From Lutjanus erythropterus (Eukaryota > Chordata > Actinopteri > Lutjaniformes > Lutjanidae), in assembly GCA_020091685.1 (NCBI GenBank), contig CM034610.1:10600746-10664745 (forward strand): DNA of 64,000 bases. Reading direction: 5' to 3'. The translations under genes were made by a program, and so were the position numbers. The notes below the pieces were generated by a model that saw nothing but the letters and a program-made list of their open reading frames with translations, made no database searches and was not told where the DNA came from. Positions 48,906 through 64,000 of this stretch are shown here, piece by piece (the stretch's first letter is position 1; each line of letters begins with the position of its first letter).

Positions 48906-50913
48906 TTAAAATAGCAAGATTCCTGCCTGAAGGTTAATTGTGCATGAAATTCAATGTGCATGAAACAGCTGTGGTGACAAACCAAATATGCAAATTTAAA
49001 TTCTGACCTAAGGCTGGCGCTTGATGAAAAGCCAGGGGACAACCAAAGTGATTACAGTTCATCCTCTGGGGACCATGAATGTCTGTCCATATAATCATTT
49101 TTGAGATATTTCAATCTGGACCAAAGTGGTGGATCAACTTGACATTTCCAAACGGCTAAAAATAACTAATTTATGCACAAATTAAGAAATCATTTTGTCT
49201 CACACCTCCTGAGCTCCATGATTTAATCTGTCAATTCAAACCTAAAATAACCTGGTATACGCCAAATACAGAAAACAAACGTAAGTCCACATTAACATCA
49301 GAGATGATTCATCGTGAGGCACTGATGAGTCGGGCAGTTTTTACTTTCAAGCATGATATTTTTATAGATCAAAAACATATCCTTCATCTGAAAGCTTTGA
49401 ACAAAACATAAAGGTCAAACGATCACAAAACATGAGCAACTTCCCATGAGAACATAGAAAACAGTTAGAAAAGGGAACCAATAAATAAACCTAACTAGAC
49501 TAACAGAAATGTATTTATTTTAAACTTAAATATCCAGGGAGGGGAAATGCTACCAGCTTCACATCTTAATACATTAACTGCACCAACATGCAATCGATTT
49601 GGACAAGAAACACCGTTACTACACTAGTAGCAGCTAGGATTGCATTGTTACGAGATCACAGTCACCTCGTAAGCCTGACTAAAGCTGCGAATAAAGAATA
49701 TATAAAATGGTACTTTCCTGATGACACTCTGGAATAAGAAAATAAACTAAAGACCTGGAGGACACACAAGCATACGATACAAAATGATGAGCAGTGCATA
49801 GCAAAAACAGTCAATTTACAATCTCAACAATAGTTCATCAACATAAATACAACACAGCTACAGGTACACTGTACTGTAGGTGAGTCATGAGATCACCATG
49901 ACAACCAGAAAAGCAGGAGATGACCATTTACAGTAGGATGTTTTTTTTTTTTTTCCCTGTCCACATGCATTTGAAGTTCATTCATTCATTCAGCAGCCAC
50001 CCACTTGTTTAAACAGGGCCGCGTTCACGACACTCAAAATACTCAACAAAGTGCTGAACTGTGAGTCGTCCTCTCTGCCAGATGCACACGGCATCTCTCA
50101 GCCTTTTATCTCTCTGCGCTGACAGAACAAAGGCTCTAATTGTGGAAAAATGTTTGCTATTCCACCCACACCTCTGATGAAGCAGATGATTTTTGAGCCA
50201 GATTTCACCGTGTGCTGACGCCGTCGGTGTTACCTCGCCGTGAAAGGTGCAACTCTCCTCATCTGCAACATCTGTACGATGTTTTGTAAATAAATGTGTT
50301 TTGTTGAATGAATCTGGGGATGAGCAAGTCCTCACAGGCAGAAGATTCACTGTGCGAATGCTGAATGGCGACAACAAAGGACTCAAACTGCTGTTTAGAG
50401 GCGTCCCACTTCATGAGCTGCAAACCGGCCCGACTGGACAGATTTCAGTTGCTGTTCGTGACTGAATCTAAAACTCCATCTAAAAACCAGATGCCTTAAA
50501 CACTCAAGTAAAAATGTAATCATGTCTTCATCTTTGATCACACTTGTATAGGGAGCTGAAGCTAAAGTTAACCATGACCACCCACTGGTTTACTAGCAGT
50601 GAGGAGGCTAATGCAGCGTTTCTATGGCTACATCTCATCTTTGTCTTAAAGTGCTGAAAATATGCAGGCCGAGTGAGGCCAAGATAACTGGAATTTTTGT
50701 AAGCAACTTCATACATAATTATGAAATTGAGTCATTACTGAATAAATAATGTTTAAGCTTAAATACCACTGGACTTTGAATAATTGAAATATCACAATGT
50801 ATCATAACTTATTTGGTTTGAATTTCCCTTGTAGAAGAAAATATGTTTAAAGGTCACAACTTCAGATAGAAAATAATGTGATGTTTATAGTTTATTTTTC
50901 TTGGATCAATTCC

Positions 50914-51376
50914 ATTAAAGGAGCAATATGTAAGACTTCAAAGATTAACTAAAACAACAAAAAAGGAAAAAAGAAAAAATAACTGTTTTGATGGGATGTC
51001 AAGACGTCTATATATTGCGTTGCATTAATTAGCACGCTAACTAAAATTAGAATGCTAGCCTCTACCCGTCCTGTCTTGTAATACTACTTTGTACCACAAG
51101 AGGTGACAGTGAGTCACTGCAGCATCCAGTCAGCTGTCAGTCCAACATGAGAGCATAAAGACGTAGCGCTGCAAGAAACTATGTTTGGTGGCAAAGAAAG
51201 ACAGATGGAAATAGAGGCAATAGCTAACGTTGGCTATTTAGTGACAGTTTCTAATAGCTAATTCGTTAATTGGATAAATTAGTGACAGTGTTAATATGTT
51301 CGACTGTACATTTCCGTATGATAGAGGTGTACAGCTGAACTCGACAGTTGGCCAAGTCTTACGTAAAGCTCCTTTT
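50914..51376. mobile_element. Short inverted-repeat element, AAAGGAGCAATATGTAAGACTT ends
   Basis: The left end ATTAAAGGAGCAATATGTAA is mirrored at the right end by AAGTCTTACGTAAAGCTCCTTTT. The interior carries ACTTTGTACCACAAGAGGTG and ATAGAGGCAATAGCTAACG. It encodes nothing and is probably transcribed within the grid2ip 3' UTR. Confidence 0.72.
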
Positions 51377-52599
51377 GATTAACTTTATCTTTTTAGCTCA
51401 GTTTTGGTTTCTGAATTTAATCTGATTGTTTGACTTTTTAGATCCAAAAAACACCTACAATTCTTAAAACAAATGTGTGATGCCTTAAAAAATTTAAAAA
51501 GAAACAAAAAACAAAAAAATTAAATTGCACAACTTGAAATGATCAACTGGAAGTTTCAAAGAGGGGAATTCAAACCATGTAAACATGGTACTAGTTCACT
51601 GCTATAATTAAAATGTTTATATTATGAATGAAATAGTCAAAATTCACAATCAGATATCTAATCTGTTTATGGCCTCGATTTGCTTCCATAGATTTTATAA
51701 TTTAGAAATGCAACATGTAGCTTACTGCAAAGGACAGAAGTGAACCAGGGCTGGGTGTGGATGACTTTGACTTTAGCTGTATGAGGAAACATGATTTTTT
51801 TTTAAATTTTATTAACATTCTCATAATATTTTGCCCTTTAAATTCACAGTAGGTTAGATGAGAATGACCACATCTCTAAGTCTAGATCAGCAACGTGGAT
51901 ATGTGATGTTGGATATCTTCTACTTTGAAATGAAATCCTGCTGTATGGGAGGCAGTGTGTGCACCACTCTATGAACAGTCTGATCACTCTGAGCAGTTCA
52001 GCCTGACTCTAAACTAAACTACACGTCAGAATCACCCTGATTCCAGATTAACTGTCGTCAGCCTACATCTACGCTTAATCTTTACAATTTTCAAATAATG
52101 ATCTGATAGAAAATATAAACTTTATATAGTCATATATTAAACATAGTAAGTAATCTGTAAATACTCAGACCAGTTGTTTTCATTACTTACATCTCATGTT
52201 AATGTGGCATCAAGATGCACTGGAGCAATCAAATATACACAGATGGTTTCTCTAATGTATCTCTATTAAAAAGAGGTGTAAATAAAGTAAAGACTGGTTT
52301 GAGACGTCAGTGTGCGGTGAGTTCTTGTTGACCTGTGGACACCTGAATGTTCCTGCTCTACCCAGCACCTGAAATAACAGCAACGCTGCACACGGGGCAC
52401 TCATTTACTGCTGCGATTATCTACACATAGATACAGTGTGTTTCCACTCTGGTTGCTATAGATGACGTACGTGGTCTCTGTTCCCGTTGGTTTGAGTGTC
52501 TCTGTGTGTGATCTTGGCACTTTGGTTGTGGAGAGCAGAGTGAGAATGGAGCCGACCGGCCTGTCGGTTTGGCCCGACATCCACCCACATTTCTTGCTT

Positions 52600-63407
<10,808 letters not shown>

Positions 63408-64000
63408 CTGTGGACAAGGACAGTTGGTGTTGGCGTTCACGCTCATGCTGCAGATGTTTACATTAAGAATTTATAACTGGGGGACTTGGCTTATATATGA
63501 TGCTACTTATTCCCTAAAGAAATTATGTGTGACATTCTTGGTCATGTTGTCGCCTTGAGGAGCCTTTCTTCAGACAGGTTACCATGGCAACACAAAGATA
63601 AACTGTAGGTTTACAATATGCACACACAGATTGTAGGATTAGAATGAGTTCTAACTTAAACACATTAAAAAAATCAGCGGTTCTTGTGCCACGTCCACAT
63701 CAGACTGGTAAAAACAGATTAAATCCACCACAGCCAGAAGGCTGCAATAACCTGCTCCTCCAATAACCGGTGTCAACTATTCTCATTGTTTCATTAGCAA
63801 TCACTTTAATGTTTTCTTCATTCATCAGCTTGTATATGCAGCAAATATGCACTGTGAAAAAAAGTTGTGATAACTCATAAGTTCTGAATCATTCCCAAAC
63901 TTTATCTTTTGAACCTTTGAAATAAACCAAAAAAAAAGAAGCTTTACTGACCAATAATCTTTTGTTGAAATAATTTACTTTTCTTTGGAGAAAAACTTGA
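63408..64000 (-). other. grid2ip intron, right edge of window
   Basis: Sequence upstream (on the minus strand) of the first grid2ip exon in the window. The acceptor TCCACAG|GTAACCG marks its lower end. No further exon, RNA gene or bounded repeat was recognised up to the end of the window. Confidence 0.65.

Larger units (their letters stand above)
47551..52599. other. Region between convergent arhgap17 and grid2ip 3' ends
   Basis: No protein gene recognised. The right part is probably the long grid2ip 3' UTR on the minus strand. Candidate minus-strand AATAAA signals (TTTATT on the plus strand) occur near 50890, 49512 and 48560 and do not single out one end. Repeats: ATTAATCGATTA copy at 48619-48905 and a short inverted-repeat element at 50914-51376. 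The block at about 49980-50470 is richer in GC and free of recognised repeats, and is open for 125 codons on the minus strand (50386-50009) without a domain that could be named. Confidence 0.6.

Overview
This is a 64 kb piece of vertebrate nuclear DNA, almost certainly from a ray-finned (probably percomorph) fish. Multi-exon genes with GT-AG introns, AT-rich introns full of CA/TG microsatellites, and many short inverted-repeat transposons and tRNA-derived SINEs of types common in teleosts all point that way. No bacterial, viral or organellar genes, CRISPR arrays or operons were seen.

Layout. (1) Positions 269-2198, minus strand: the first three coding exons of lcmt1 (leucine carboxyl methyltransferase 1, which methylates the C-terminal leucine of the PP2A catalytic subunit); the rest lies left of the window. 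(2) 2199-5836: the head-to-head intergenic region, with a likely lcmt1 promoter, a decayed C2H2 zinc-finger fragment, two palindromic MITE-like elements that abut each other, a TG microsatellite and the GC-rich arhgap17 5' region. (3) 5837-44204, plus strand: a complete arhgap17 (RICH1/nadrin, a BAR + RhoGAP protein) in 20 coding exons. These join without a frame break into 869 residues, but only if introns 1 and 12 are read as GC-AG introns. Its 3' UTR runs to about 47.55 kb. (4) About 47.55-52.6 kb: sequence between the convergent 3' ends, partly the probable grid2ip 3' UTR. (5) 52600-63407, minus strand: the last 12 coding exons of grid2ip (delphilin), covering the region before FH1, FH1, and the whole FH2 actin-nucleation domain through the stop codon. 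The PDZ-containing N-terminal part lies right of the window. One grid2ip exon carries an apparent one-base frameshift at a C6 run.

The gene order lcmt1 <- -> arhgap17 matches the head-to-head pair on human 16p12.1. GRID2IP is on human 7p22, so its position next to arhgap17 suggests an older linkage. The three genes share no pathway, although Arhgap17 and delphilin both act on Rho-family/actin regulation at membranes. About half of the non-coding sequence that can be described consists of small inverted-repeat elements, several nested in one another. Nothing in the window looks like a new multi-gene system; the most informative oddities are the splice sites, the frameshift and the layered palindromic repeats.
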